From positions 1,512,979 to 1,576,978 of the forward strand of contig CP089931.1 of assembly GCA_021307325.1 (NCBI GenBank): DNA of 64,000 bases, in the 5' to 3' direction. Source of the stretch: Peptoniphilus sp. GNH (lineage in GTDB: Bacteria; Bacillota; Clostridia; Tissierellales; Peptoniphilaceae). The notes beneath the pieces were generated by a model, which saw only the letters and a list, made by a program, of their open reading frames with translations, was not told where the DNA came from and made no database searches. Below, one piece after another: positions 54,142-63,185 of this stretch; the first letter of the stretch is position 1; each line of letters starts with the position of its first letter. A program made the position numbers and the translations under genes.

Positions 54142-55422
54142 TTGCTATCTACCTTTAAGAATGCATGGAAGGTCCCAGAACTAAGGAAGAAGATGATTTT
54201 CACAGTATTGATGCTCTTCCTTTACAGATTGGGATCACAAATTGCAGTGCCTTATATAGATAAACAAGCTGTTGCAGCATTAGTTGAGCAAGGTTCAAAT
54301 TCAATTTTGGGATTTCTTGATCTCATGTCAGGTGGAAACTTAACAAACTTTTCCATCTTTGTTGCAAACATATATCCATATATCACCGCTTCAATCGTTC
54401 TACAACTTTTGACAATAGCGATACCTTCCTTAGAAGCTCTTTCAAAAGAAGGAGACACAGGAAGAAAGAAAATTGCTGCTTACACAAGATACTTGTCAAT
54501 AGCAATTTCGGCTGTTCAAGCGATAGGATATACCATGGGTGCTTTTAAATCAGCATCACAGGCAAGCGGATTTTTACAACATACAATAGTTGTACTTTCA
54601 GTAGTGGCAGGATCATGTATTCTAGTATGGATAGGAGAACAAATAACTGAAAAAGGTATAGGAAATGGTATCTCACTTCTTATATTTGCAGGTATAGTAA
54701 CTCGTTTCCCAAAAGATATACTAAGATCATTTCAATTAGTTAGATTTGGATATGCAAGTCCAGTATTTCTTGCAATATTCCTAATATTAGCAATTCTAAT
54801 AATAGTATTTGTTGTAATACTAAATGAAGGAGAAAGAAGAATTCCAGTTCAATATGCAAAAAGAGTAGTCGGAAGAAAGATGTATGGCGGACAAGCTACT
54901 CACATCCCGATTAAAGTATTGATGTCTGGAGTAATGCCTATAATATTTGCAAACTCAATATTGGCAATTCCTGGAACAATAGCAATGTTTTCGCAAGAAG
55001 GATCTTCAACACAAAAATTCATAATAAAATGGATGACTACAGGAGGACTTCCAGGAACGATATTATATATAATACTAAGCATTATTTTCATAATATTCTT
55101 CACATACTTCTATACAACAATCCAATTTAATACAGTCGAATACTCCAAGAGCATGCAACAAAATGGAGGATTTATCCCAGGAATAAGACCAGGAAAACCG
55201 ACAAGTGACTACATGCAAAGAGTATTAAATAGACTAGTTTTACCAGGCGCCATAGCACTTGCTATACTTACAATATTGCCGGTAATACTTGGAAAAGTTG
55301 CAAATCTACCATTTAGTTTTGGTGGAACATCCATGATAATCGTTGTAGGAGTTGTACTTGAAACCGCAAGAGTCCTTGAGCAACAAATGCTAATGAGACA
55401 CTATAAAGGCTTCTTGAAATAA
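54142..55422 (+). CDS. secY: preprotein translocase channel subunit SecY
   Basis: The membrane channel for secretion and insertion, 426 residues with ten membrane segments. It shows GSQIAVPYID near residue 31, SGGNLTNFSIFVANIYPYI in the plug/TM2 region near 64, the loop GERRIPVQYAKR near 233 and FIPGIRPGKPTSDYM near 346. It begins at TTG 54142, the base after the rplO stop, with GAGGTGAT upstream inside rplO. This implies tight translational coupling. Confidence 0.97.
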   Translation: MLSTFKNAWKVPELRKKMIFTVLMLFLYRLGSQIAVPYIDKQAVAALVEQGSNSILGFLDLMSGGNLTNFSIFVANIYPYITASIVLQLLTIAIPSLEALSKEGDTGRKKIAAYTRYLSIAISAVQAIGYTMGAFKSASQASGFLQHTIVVLSVVAGSCILVWIGEQITEKGIGNGISLLIFAGIVTRFPKDILRSFQLVRFGYASPVFLAIFLILAILIIVFVVILNEGERRIPVQYAKRVVGRKMYGGQATHIPIKVLMSGVMPIIFANSILAIPGTIAMFSQEGSSTQKFIIKWMTTGGLPGTILYIILSIIFIIFFTYFYTTIQFNTVEYSKSMQQNGGFIPGIRPGKPTSDYMQRVLNRLVLPGAIALAILTILPVILGKVANLPFSFGGTSMIIVVGVVLETARVLEQQMLMRHYKGFLK

Positions 55423-55434
55423 GGGGAGATTAAA

Positions 55435-56082
55435 ATGAGACTTGTAATTTTGGGACCTCCAGGAGCTGGAAAAGGAACCCAAGCACAATACATTGTTGAT
55501 GAATATAAAATCCCACATATATCCACAGGAGACATATTCAGGGAAAATATTAAAAATGGTACAGATTTGGGCAAAAAAGCTAAATCATACATGGATAACG
55601 GACATTTGGTACCAGACGAACTTGTAAATGAAATAGTTGCAGATAGACTTAGAAAAGACGACTGCAAAGATGGATTTTTGCTAGATGGCTACCCAAGAAC
55701 AGTATCCCAAGCAGTAGTATTAGACTCGGAGCTTGCAAAGATGGGCAAGGCCCTTGATAGAGTTATAAATGTAGAAGTACCGGCAAAGATTTTAATAAAA
55801 AGAGCAGTAGGAAGAAGAATCTGCAAGACATGCGGAGCAACCTACCATACTGAATTTAATCCTCCAAAAGTTGCAGGCAAATGCGACAGTGATGGAACTG
55901 ATTTGATTCAAAGAGATGATGATACAGAAGAAACTGTCAAAACAAGGATTGAAGTTTACGAAAATCAAACCGCTCCCTTGATTGATTACTATAAAGCCCA
56001 AGCTCTACTGCTTACAGTCGATGGACAAGGCGATATAAAGGAAGTCTTTCAAGCTATTAAAAAGGGTTTAGAAAACAATTAA
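55435..56082 (+). CDS. adk: adenylate kinase
   Basis: Balances ATP, ADP and AMP. The 215-residue long form has P-loop GPPGAGKGTQAQ near residue 7, and the LID domain near residues 126-160 contains CKTCG and GKCDSDGTDL. That gives three Cys and one Asp as the probable zinc ligands (C-x2-C...C-x2-D). RRICKTCGATYH and DGYPRTVSQA are further family marks. The stop overlaps the next start by one base. In most clostridia map follows adk; here it does not. Confidence 0.97.
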   Translation: MRLVILGPPGAGKGTQAQYIVDEYKIPHISTGDIFRENIKNGTDLGKKAKSYMDNGHLVPDELVNEIVADRLRKDDCKDGFLLDGYPRTVSQAVVLDSELAKMGKALDRVINVEVPAKILIKRAVGRRICKTCGATYHTEFNPPKVAGKCDSDGTDLIQRDDDTEETVKTRIEVYENQTAPLIDYYKAQALLLTVDGQGDIKEVFQAIKKGLENN

Positions 56083-56339
56083 TGGATTCGACTTTTTTAC
56101 TAGAAAGAGGAAGGTTAGCTAGGGCCTTGGCAGGAAGAGACAAGGGTGAAGTTTTTGTGATAACAGAAATTTTATCCAAAGACTATGTTCTGATTGCAGA
56201 TGGCAAAAGGAGAAGTTTACGAAATCCGAAAAAGAAAAAAATAAAGCATCTATCACTTTATAAGGATAAGATAATCCTAGATGGAGACAATTTAACTGAC
56301 TCCTATATAAGAAAGATGCTAAAGCCCTATGGCAATTAA
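56082..56339 (+). CDS. KOW-domain RNA-binding protein (L14e-like family)
   Basis: An 85-residue basic protein with a KOW-like start [19 protein letters not shown] near residue 10, then [24 protein letters not shown]. Clostridia often have this small uncharacterised KOW protein between map and infA. It probably binds RNA or ribosomes, but its role is not established. The ATG overlaps the adk stop (TAATG). infA follows after 14 bases. Confidence 0.85.
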   Translation: MDSTFLLERGRLARALAGRDKGEVFVITEILSKDYVLIADGKRRSLRNPKKKKIKHLSLYKDKIILDGDNLTDSYIRKMLKPYGN

Positions 56340-56353
56340 GGAGGCGAGGGACT

Positions 56354-56572
56354 GTGGCAAAAGAAGATGTAATTGAGGTTGAAGGAACTGTTGTAGATGC
56401 CTTACCTAATACAAACTTTAAAGTGAAGCTTGAAAATGGACACATAATATTGGCCCATATTTCAGGAAAACTCAGAATGAATTATATAAGGATTCTGCCG
56501 GGCGACCGAGTTACTCTGGAGCTCTCGCCCTATGATTTAACTCGTGGTAGAATTACTTGGCGTAAAAAATAA
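56354..56572 (+). CDS. infA: translation initiation factor IF-1
   Basis: A 72-residue OB-fold factor that binds the A site during initiation. Starts from GTG 56354 with AAGGAGGCGAGGGACT upstream and reads [19 protein letters not shown]. It ends with [16 protein letters not shown] as usual. Confidence 0.98.
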   Translation: MAKEDVIEVEGTVVDALPNTNFKVKLENGHIILAHISGKLRMNYIRILPGDRVTLELSPYDLTRGRITWRKK

Positions 56573-56601
56573 GTGATTTCCTATAAAGTAGGAGGGATAT
56601 A

Positions 56602-56715
56602 ATGAAAGTAAGACCATCTGTTAAAAAGATGTGCGAAAAATGTAAAATTATAAAAAGACACGGACGAGTAATGGTTATTTGTGAAAATCCGAAACATAAA
56701 CAAAGACAAGGATAA
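56602..56715 (+). CDS. rpmJ: 50S ribosomal protein L36
   Basis: A 37-residue protein. Reads [17 protein letters not shown] and ends in NPKHKQRQG, with the zinc ribbon residues C11, C14, C27 and H32. AGGAGGGATATA precedes the ATG. It lies between infA and rpsM as in most bacteria. Confidence 0.97.
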   Translation: MKVRPSVKKMCEKCKIIKRHGRVMVICENPKHKQRQG

Positions 56716-56729
56716 GGAGGTTAGCTTTA

Positions 56730-57092
56730 ATGGCAAGAATTGCTGGTATTGACTTACCAAGAGAAAAGCGTGTAGAAATAGGCTTAACTTATATCTTTGG
56801 TATTGGAAGGGCTAGATCTCAAGAAATCCTAACAAACGCTGGTGTTAACTTTGATACAAGAGTGAAGGATTTGACAGAGGCTGAACTTGCAAGCATCAGA
56901 GAACAAATTGACAAATATCATGTAGAAGGAGATCTTCGTCGTGATATTGCAATGAGTATAAAAAGACTTAGAGAAATTAACTGCTACCGTGGAATTAGAC
57001 ATAAAAAAGGTCTTCCCGTAAGAGGTCAAAAGACAAAGACCAATGCTAGAACAAGAAAAGGTCCTAAGAAATTGGTATCTAAGAAGAAGTAA
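56730..57092 (+). CDS. rpsM: 30S ribosomal protein S13
   Basis: A 120-residue 30S head protein contacting the P-site tRNA. It starts [19 protein letters not shown] and contains [23 protein letters not shown] near residue 86 (two reads). AAGGAGGTTAGCTTTA precedes the ATG. Confidence 0.98.
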   Translation: MARIAGIDLPREKRVEIGLTYIFGIGRARSQEILTNAGVNFDTRVKDLTEAELASIREQIDKYHVEGDLRRDIAMSIKRLREINCYRGIRHKKGLPVRGQKTKTNARTRKGPKKLVSKKK

Positions 57093-57104
57093 GGGGGGAT
57101 ATGA

Positions 57105-57509
57105 ATGGCTAAAAAACCGGTTAAAAAAACCACAACACGTGTTAGAAGAAGACAACGTAAAAATATAGAAAAAGGTCAAGCTCATATAGCTTCCACATTC
57201 AACAACACCATGGTTACACTTACAGACATGAGCGGTAATGTAATCTCATGGGCAAGTGCTGGACAATTAGGCTTTAGAGGAAGCAGAAAGTCAACTCCTT
57301 TTGCAGCACAAGAAGCAGCACAAGAAGCGGCTATAAAAGCAAAAGAACATGGTTTAAAGACTGTTGAAGTATATGTTAAGGGACCAGGATCAGGAAGAGA
57401 AGCAGCTATTAGATCTCTTCAAGCAACTGGACTTGAAGTAACTATGATTAAGGACGTTACTCCTATACCTCACAACGGATGTAGACCACCAAAGCGTAGA
57501 AGAGTTTAA
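57105..57509 (+). CDS. rpsK: 30S ribosomal protein S11
   Basis: A 134-residue platform protein. It contains [18 protein letters not shown] near residue 24 and ends [19 protein letters not shown] purine-rich GGGGGGATATGA precedes the ATG. rpsD, which often follows in Clostridia, is absent, and rpoA comes next after 36 bases. Confidence 0.98.
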   Translation: MAKKPVKKTTTRVRRRQRKNIEKGQAHIASTFNNTMVTLTDMSGNVISWASAGQLGFRGSRKSTPFAAQEAAQEAAIKAKEHGLKTVEVYVKGPGSGREAAIRSLQATGLEVTMIKDVTPIPHNGCRPPKRRRV

Positions 57510-57545
57510 TGTTTTTGTGGCCTGTTCTGGGAAAGGAGGACTATA

Positions 57546-58493
57546 ATGATAGAGATAGAAAAACCAAGCATTGATATAGATGAAATGTCAGATGACGGTA
57601 AATTTGGTAGATTTATAGTTGAACCCTTGGAAAACGGCTATGGTATCACACTGGGAAACTCTCTTAGAAGAGTCTTATTATCATCTCTTCCAGGCGCAGC
57701 GGTTTCCTTTGTGAATATTCGTGGTGTTGAGCATGAATTTGCAACAATTCCAGGTGTACTTGAAGATGTACCTGAAATCATCCTAAACTTAAAAGGACTG
57801 GTATTGAAATCAAGCAGTGAAGAGCCAGTTAAGGTGGTTATAGAAAAAAAGGGAGAGGGAGAAATAAAAGCTCAGGATCTTATGGTAGGACCTGAAATTA
57901 CAGTATTCAACCCCGACCATCACATAGCCACTTTGAATGAAGATGCAGATGTTTATATGGAACTGACAGTTGAAAGAGGCAGAGGATATGAGCCAGCAGA
58001 GCTCAAGAAAGATGAGATTGATACAATTGGAATTATTCCAATTGATTCAAACTACACACCTGTTATAAAAGCCAACTGGAAAGTTGAAAACACAAGAGTT
58101 GGTCAAAGGACAGACTTTGACAGACTAATCCTTGAAGTTGAAACTGATGGTTCCATGAGTGCAGATGAAGCCGTATCTCTTGCTGCAAAAGTTCTCACAG
58201 AACATTTTGATCTTTTTATATCTCTTACTCAATCGACAAATGAAGTAAATATCATGGTTGAAAAAGAAGAAGATGAAAAAGAAAAAGTTCTTGAGATGAC
58301 AGTTGAAGAACTAGACCTATCTGTAAGAAGTTTTAATTGTTTGAAAAGAGCAAGCATAAATACAGTTGAAGAACTAGTTAACAAAACTGAAGAAGAAATG
58401 ATGAAAGTTCGAAACCTGGGCAAAAAGTCATTAGAAGAAGTTCAAAACAAACTCGAAGAGCTAGGGTTAAGTTTGAAAAAAGCAGAAGAGTAA
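57546..58493 (+). CDS. rpoA: RNA polymerase alpha subunit
   Basis: A 315-residue subunit. The N-terminal dimerisation domain includes [20 protein letters not shown] near residue 30. An acidic linker follows (KEEDEKEKV). The C-terminal domain has [22 protein letters not shown], the UP-element and regulator contact, near residue 252. AAAGGAGGACTATA precedes the ATG. Confidence 0.98.
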   Translation: MIEIEKPSIDIDEMSDDGKFGRFIVEPLENGYGITLGNSLRRVLLSSLPGAAVSFVNIRGVEHEFATIPGVLEDVPEIILNLKGLVLKSSSEEPVKVVIEKKGEGEIKAQDLMVGPEITVFNPDHHIATLNEDADVYMELTVERGRGYEPAELKKDEIDTIGIIPIDSNYTPVIKANWKVENTRVGQRTDFDRLILEVETDGSMSADEAVSLAAKVLTEHFDLFISLTQSTNEVNIMVEKEEDEKEKVLEMTVEELDLSVRSFNCLKRASINTVEELVNKTEEEMMKVRNLGKKSLEEVQNKLEELGLSLKKAEE

Positions 58494-58505
58494 GGAGGGA
58501 TATTA

Positions 58506-58847
58506 GTGGCAAAGCTAAAGAAGCTAGGAGTAACAACTCCCCATAGAAAAGCCATGCTTAGAAATCTTGTGACAAGTCTTCTAAACGGAGAAAGAATTGA
58601 AACAACAGTTACAAGAGCTAAAGAAACTAGAAGAATGGCAGAAAAAATGATCACACTTGGCAAGCGTGGCGATCTTCATGCAAGACGTCAAGCCCTTGCT
58701 TACATCTACGATGAAGATGTTGTGACAAAATTATTTAAAGAAATAGGACCAAAATATCAAGATAGAAATGGTGGCTATACTAGAATCCTTAAAAAGGGAC
58801 ATAGAAGGGGCGACGCTGCAGAAATGGCTATCTTGGAATTAGTCTGA
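58506..58847 (+). CDS. rplQ: 50S ribosomal protein L17
   Basis: A 113-residue protein closing the operon. It starts at GTG 58506 ([20 protein letters not shown]) with AAGGAGGGATATTA upstream, and has [21 protein letters not shown] near residue 35 (two reads). A terminator follows 13 bases after the stop. Confidence 0.97.
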   Translation: MAKLKKLGVTTPHRKAMLRNLVTSLLNGERIETTVTRAKETRRMAEKMITLGKRGDLHARRQALAYIYDEDVVTKLFKEIGPKYQDRNGGYTRILKKGHRRGDAAEMAILELV

Positions 58848-58859
58848 GAATAAAATATA

Positions 58860-58892
58860 AAAAAGATCCAGGGTAGCCTAGATCTTTTTTTA
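58860..58892 (+). terminator. terminator of the ribosomal operon
   Basis: AAAGATC and GATCTTT close a stem with an inner GG/CC pair, followed by seven T. Confidence 0.88.
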
Positions 58893-58909
58893 TTATTTGA
58901 AAAATTTAA

Positions 58910-58949
58910 AAAACATCTGTCTTCTACAATTTGTAGGCAGATGTTTTTC
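58910..58949. terminator. second, bidirectional terminator
   Basis: AAAACATCTG pairs with CAGATGTTTT, with an inner CTACA/TGTAG helix. It backs up the ribosomal terminator and ends the phosphatase gene on the - strand, 180 bases beyond its stop. The AT-rich stretch 58950-59129 shows nothing else. Confidence 0.88.
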
Positions 58950-59129
58950 TTTATAATTTTATAATTTTTAAATGTTAAAACATATTTCATAGCTTATGTC
59001 TAAAAATTTTTAATATATATTTTAGAAATAAGATATTGCAAATGGATTTAGTCTCAAATAATTTTTAAATAAAACATTTGAGATAATTTTAAATAAAATT
59101 ATTTGCAGGAACTTAAAACACAATAAAAA

Positions 59130-60227
59130 TTAGAAACATTCCATTAGCATGAGGGTCATATCGTCTATTTGCACAGTGTTGATGTAATTTCTTATATCTG
59201 AGAACAATTGCTCTATGATATTGCCCTTTAGAGCTGGTACAAGAGACATGACTCTTTTTAAACTATAAGGCTCACGAGATGGACTAAGACCATCTACACA
59301 GCCGTCTGTCATAAACAAAATTTTATCTCCGGTGAAAAATTTAGCTTTATTTACGCTGTAATCGACATTTTCAAAGAAGGGAGATATGGGAAATCCGGAG
59401 CTTTCCAAAACTTTGACCTCATTATCTGAAAAAAGCAAGGGACAGGGGGCATGGCCAGCATTGGAATAAGAAATTTGTCCAGTTTTTACATTGAGTACGG
59501 CATAAAAACAAGTCAGATAAATTTCGATTCCGAGTCCTAAAGATGTAAATCTGTGACACAAATCTTTAAGTGCCAGATTAGGGTTTAGGAGCATTTTTAG
59601 GTCCATGTTTCTAAAGGCCTGACTGACAGACATGGTTACCATTGATGCGGAAAAACCATGTCCCACAGTATCAGAAATATAAACACCTACATTATCTTCA
59701 TCTATCTCGAATACATCAATCATGTCACCAGAGAGTTGACTTTCCGGCTCATATACATACGAAAGCTTTAAATTTTTATAAAAGCCTTTCTCGGGAAGGA
59801 TGGCTTCTTGAATTTTTTCAGCTCTTTGCATTTCATCTATGAGTTGAATATTTTGATTTTTTAGTTCGCGGTTCAGACGCTTTTCCCTGCTTATATCTCT
59901 AAAAATTTCAACAACACCCACTATATCTGAAAAGTCATTTCTGATAGGAGAAGTCTTTATGAGATATGTTCTTCCGTCTATATCGCTTTCTCTTTCTATG
60001 ACAGCCCCGGTTTCTAAAGACTTGGCAGTGACATCTAAATTGCAAAAAGGATTGTCAAAAGTACAATACATAGCTCCCACATTGGCACCCATTAGCATGA
60101 GCATGGAGTCATTTACAAATATTACTTGATTGTTCTCGTTTAAAATTCTTATAGCATCGGCAAATCCATTTAGAATATCGAAATAAAAGTGGGATTTATT
60201 TTCTAATAGACTTTTTTCTGTATTCAT
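59130..60227 (-). CDS. PAS domain-containing PP2C-type (SpoIIE) protein phosphatase
   Basis: A 365-residue soluble signalling protein. Residues 15-115 form a PAS domain (ADAIRILNENNQVIFVNDSM), ending with the PAC-like VVEIFRDISREKRLNREL. A coiled segment leads into a SpoIIE/RsbU-type Ser/Thr phosphatase domain with metal-site motifs SGDMIDVFEID near residue 169, ISDTVGHGFSASMV near 190 and LFMTDGCVDG near 310. It probably dephosphorylates an anti-sigma antagonist in response to a small ligand or redox cue. No such partner is in the window. It starts one base after the THUMP methyltransferase stop, so the two share a message. Confidence 0.88.
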   Translation of the reverse strand: MNTEKSLLENKSHFYFDILNGFADAIRILNENNQVIFVNDSMLMLMGANVGAMYCTFDNPFCNLDVTAKSLETGAVIERESDIDGRTYLIKTSPIRNDFSDIVGVVEIFRDISREKRLNRELKNQNIQLIDEMQRAEKIQEAILPEKGFYKNLKLSYVYEPESQLSGDMIDVFEIDEDNVGVYISDTVGHGFSASMVTMSVSQAFRNMDLKMLLNPNLALKDLCHRFTSLGLGIEIYLTCFYAVLNVKTGQISYSNAGHAPCPLLFSDNEVKVLESSGFPISPFFENVDYSVNKAKFFTGDKILFMTDGCVDGLSPSREPYSLKRVMSLVPALKGNIIEQLFSDIRNYINTVQIDDMTLMLMECF

Positions 60228-60228
60228 A

Positions 60229-61371
60229 TCAACCTCTCAAGTCGTTTGGTTTGGGACCAGGGTATTGGTAGTAATAAGTTTTGAGCCTGCCGTTATACAA
60301 TTTTCTGTTTCTTTTAGCCTTTTGCTTGAAGTTTTCTTGAAAATCTTCGTTGGCAGTTATTATATAAAATGACCAATTTTTAAGATGTCTATATAACTTG
60401 CCAAGCTCTGCTTCCAGCTCTGAAACTCTCTGTTTTTCCTCTAGTCTAATGCCATAGGGCGGATTTGTGATTACAACACCAAAATCGCCACCAAGATCCA
60501 AATCAAAAATGTCTTTTTGGAAAAAGTTTATGTCATCTTCAAGGCCCAAAATTTCTGCATTTTCTTTTGCAATTTCAATGGCCTTTCTTTCAATATCAGA
60601 AGCGTAAATTGTCAAGTTGCTCTTGTAGTCAATCATAGCATAGGCATCTTTTTTCACAGTTTTAAAAAAATCTTGACCTATGAATTTGAAATTTTCACCA
60701 GCAAATTTTCTCGTAAGTCCTGGAGCAATATTTTTGCCAATCATGGCAGCCTCAATCACAATTGTGCCAGACCCACAAAAGGGGTCCACTAAAATTCTGT
60801 TCTTATTCCAATATGAAAGCATCACAAGAGCAGCCGCTATGGTTTCAGATATGGGGGCCTTAAAATTTCTCGCCCTATACCCCCTCTTATGAAGCCCCTG
60901 ACCGGATGTATCTATGGTTATAGATGCCACATCCTTATCAAGTGAGATTTCTATGTCCATTCTAGCACCAGTTTTAGAAAACCAATCTTTTTTATAGTGA
61001 GCTTTTAGTTTGTCGACTATGGCTTTTTCACTTATGCTTTGGCAATCTCTTATGGAAAATAGTTTTGAATTTTTACTTCTGCCATTTACAACAAAATTGC
61101 TATCTTCATCTATAAAATTTTCCCAGTTAATATTTTTGACACCTTGATATAGCTCTTCAAAGCTAAAGCAGGAGAAGCTATTTACTTCAACAAGGACTCT
61201 TTCACAAGTGCGCAAATGCACATTGGCCTTTGCAATCTCAAGGGGTCCTCCTTGGAAAATAATTCTTCCATTTTCGGATTTTATATTTGAAAATCCCAAA
61301 TCCATACATTCTCTTTTAAGAACGGCCTCCAAGCCCATATTGCAAGTAGCAATAATATTGTATTTTTCCAT
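60229..61371 (-). CDS. THUMP domain-containing class I RNA methyltransferase
   Basis: A 380-residue SAM-dependent methyltransferase of the YpsC/RlmL-N group. The THUMP RNA-binding domain spans about residues 45-160. The SAM site VDPFCGSGTIVIEAAMIG is near residue 195. The catalytic TNPPYGIRLEEK near 310 indicates N2-methylation of guanine in rRNA or tRNA. It has the ferredoxin-like N-terminus MEKYNIIATCNMGLEAVLKRE. GAGGTGGAAA precedes the ATG. A TGTTATAAT promoter lies at 61396-61388. Confidence 0.92.
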   Translation of the reverse strand: MEKYNIIATCNMGLEAVLKRECMDLGFSNIKSENGRIIFQGGPLEIAKANVHLRTCERVLVEVNSFSCFSFEELYQGVKNINWENFIDEDSNFVVNGRSKNSKLFSIRDCQSISEKAIVDKLKAHYKKDWFSKTGARMDIEISLDKDVASITIDTSGQGLHKRGYRARNFKAPISETIAAALVMLSYWNKNRILVDPFCGSGTIVIEAAMIGKNIAPGLTRKFAGENFKFIGQDFFKTVKKDAYAMIDYKSNLTIYASDIERKAIEIAKENAEILGLEDDINFFQKDIFDLDLGGDFGVVITNPPYGIRLEEKQRVSELEAELGKLYRHLKNWSFYIITANEDFQENFKQKAKRNRKLYNGRLKTYYYQYPGPKPNDLRG

Positions 61372-61387
61372 TTTCCACCTCTAAGTC

Positions 61388-61396
61388 ATTATAACA
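61388..61396 (-). promoter_or_regulatory. extended -10 promoter of the THUMP methyltransferase operon
   Basis: On the - strand TGT is followed by TATAAT (61393-61388). It leaves a very short leader of about ten bases with GAGGTGG. Confidence 0.55.
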
Positions 61397-61478
61397 AATA
61401 AAGTAGGGCGTGAATATAAATTATATTATGGGGTATTAATTTAGATGAAAAAGATATTATTTAAGGGGGAAATTAAAA

Positions 61479-61832
61479 ATGAAATTAACTCAAACAGTAC
61501 AAAGCGGGGATTGGGCTAAGGAAAAACACGTTCCAAGCCTAGCAGTAGAAAAGGTAGAAGGCGGCTACAAGGTAAGAGCTGAAGTTGGAAGTGAAATCGC
61601 ACATCCTAACACTCTTGAACACCACATAGCTTGGATAAAAGTATTTTTCCAAAAAGAAGGTTCAAAGTTCCCAGTTGAAGTTGGCTCTTATACTTTCTCA
61701 GCTCATGGCGAAGAAGAAGTGTGCTCAGCTCCAGTTGTAGAAGCAAAAGTTTTGACAGAAGGCAAGGGAAGCTTTTATGCTCTTAGCTATTGCAATATCC
61801 ACGGACTTTGGGAAAATTCAGTAGAATGCTAA
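61479..61832 (+). CDS. superoxide reductase (neelaredoxin, one-iron desulfoferrodoxin)
   Basis: Reduces superoxide to hydrogen peroxide without making oxygen, a defence typical of anaerobes. The 117-residue protein has the Fe site Glu/His in KEKHVPS near residue 16, the two His in HPNTLEHHIAWI near 42-49, and the Cys and His in YCNIHGLWE near 105-109. It lacks the N-terminal rubredoxin-like cysteines of desulfoferrodoxin, so it is the single-iron class. AAGGGGGAAATTAAAA precedes the ATG. It is monocistronic. Confidence 0.95.
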   Translation: MKLTQTVQSGDWAKEKHVPSLAVEKVEGGYKVRAEVGSEIAHPNTLEHHIAWIKVFFQKEGSKFPVEVGSYTFSAHGEEEVCSAPVVEAKVLTEGKGSFYALSYCNIHGLWENSVEC

Positions 61833-61860
61833 AAATGACTCCTTTAGCGGAGTCTTTTTA
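61832..61860 (+). terminator. terminator of the superoxide reductase gene
   Basis: GACTCC and GGAGTC form a 6-bp stem with loop TTTAGC, followed by TTTTT. Confidence 0.85.
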
Positions 61861-61864
61861 TTGA

Positions 61865-61905
61865 AAAAAATCGGCGAACAGGACTAGGCTGTCGCCGATT
61901 TTTGA
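61865..61905. terminator. second terminator, bidirectional
   Basis: AATCGGCGA-ACAG pairs with CTGTCGCCGATT (one bulged A). A run on the left and T run on the right; it mainly serves the - strand gene ending at 61960. Confidence 0.88.
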
Positions 61906-61959
61906 TTTTAAGTAGCAATTTGTGGACTATTTTTAATTAAATAAGTTTAATATTTTAAA

Positions 61960-63036
61960 TTAATTATCTTCGTCATCATCTTCATCGTCATAGGCGAAGA
62001 GATCTTTTGTCTTAGTTTTCAAGTCCTCAAAGAAATTTTTAGCAGATTTTTTTACTTTTGGTTTTCTAGGACTTCTTTTTCTTTCGTGGACTTGTGGTTT
62101 TTCGTCTTTAAAGATACTTTCTTGTTTAAATTCAAAGCTTTTAGGCTCTTCTTCAAAAGGTTTGGAAATTTTTTCATCTAAGGAGAAGGCCTTAGTTTCA
62201 TTTGAAGGTGTTTCTTCAAGAGGCATTTCTTCAAGTTCTTTTGGACTTGATTTTTTGTTTAAATCGGAAATCTCATCTTGAATTTGTTCTTCTTCTTTTT
62301 GACGAGCATCATTTATCTCTTTAAGCTCATCTGTGAAGGCATTGCCTTTTTTTTCTGAATTTTTAATGTCTTCTAATTTGACATTTTCGTTTACTATATC
62401 ATTTACAAGTTCGAGATCCTTATCTGCTGGGCCAGACTTGTTTAAATCTTTTAAATATAGCTCCACGCTTATTTTTTCTCTGTCATAAAGCTCTTTTATT
62501 ATGCTATCGACATTGGGCGAATTTCTTCTCAAAAGAGTTTTTCTTATTTGAGATAAGATTTTGAACTTGTCCATATTGTATGAGTCGATGAGCCTTTGCA
62601 AGTCATCGGTTATTTTATCTTCAAGCGGTGGATTGTTTAAGCCATCATAAAGGGCGATTGTGATTTCTCCATTAGTTATATAGTTGCCGATTTTGAAAGA
62701 AGATGTGAAATCACCATCTGATCTCATATAGGCAATGCCAGATTTTCTTGCTCTCATTTCTAATGCGTCATTTAATTCTAGATTGTTGGTTGCTATTATT
62801 ACATAGTCATAGGCGAAGAAAATAAAAGAGTCATTTACAATTTGTTGTTTTATAAAAATGCGATCAGGGTTGTCAATTTGGAGCTCTTTAATTTCTGGAG
62901 AAATATCCTCTCCTATTATGTAAATCCTTGCTTGTGAATCCATCAATCTCAAAATTTTTTCATAGGCTGTCTTACCAGCTCCTATTACTAAAAAATTTTT
63001 ATTTTTTGTATCAATACTTACAGGTAAATATCTCAC
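61960..63036 (-). CDS. Met8/CysG-N-like NAD(P)-binding protein with long charged C-terminal extension
   Basis: A 358-residue protein. Residues 1-150 resemble precorrin-2 dehydrogenase (siroheme synthase N-terminal domain): LPVSIDTKNKNFLVIGAGKTA at the start (two reads) and the ATNNLELNDALEMRARKSG helix near 85. The usual ISTGGKSP motif is replaced by LYDGLNNPPL, so catalytic function is doubtful. Residues 150-210 fit the helical dimer part. The last 150 residues are Glu/Lys/Ser-rich low complexity ending in an acidic DDEDDDEDN tail. No other siroheme or cobalamin gene is nearby. GGAGG precedes the ATG. Confidence 0.75.
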   Translation of the reverse strand: MRYLPVSIDTKNKNFLVIGAGKTAYEKILRLMDSQARIYIIGEDISPEIKELQIDNPDRIFIKQQIVNDSFIFFAYDYVIIATNNLELNDALEMRARKSGIAYMRSDGDFTSSFKIGNYITNGEITIALYDGLNNPPLEDKITDDLQRLIDSYNMDKFKILSQIRKTLLRRNSPNVDSIIKELYDREKISVELYLKDLNKSGPADKDLELVNDIVNENVKLEDIKNSEKKGNAFTDELKEINDARQKEEEQIQDEISDLNKKSSPKELEEMPLEETPSNETKAFSLDEKISKPFEEEPKSFEFKQESIFKDEKPQVHERKRSPRKPKVKKSAKNFFEDLKTKTKDLFAYDDEDDDEDN

Positions 63037-63154
63037 GTGAATACCTCCTTAGTCAACTAAGAAAATTATATCATTAAATGAGGGATTGCAAAATGAAAAT
63101 TAAGTAAAAATACACAATTGCAACTAACTTGTAATAAAATTAAAAACTTTGATA

Positions 63155-63163
63155 TGTTATAAT
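63155..63163 (+). promoter_or_regulatory. extended -10 promoter of the third SLH gene
   Basis: TGT followed by TATAAT (63158-63163), 22 bases before the ATG, with no clear -35. Confidence 0.6.
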
Positions 63164-63185
63164 AAAAGAACTAGGAGGTAAGAAA

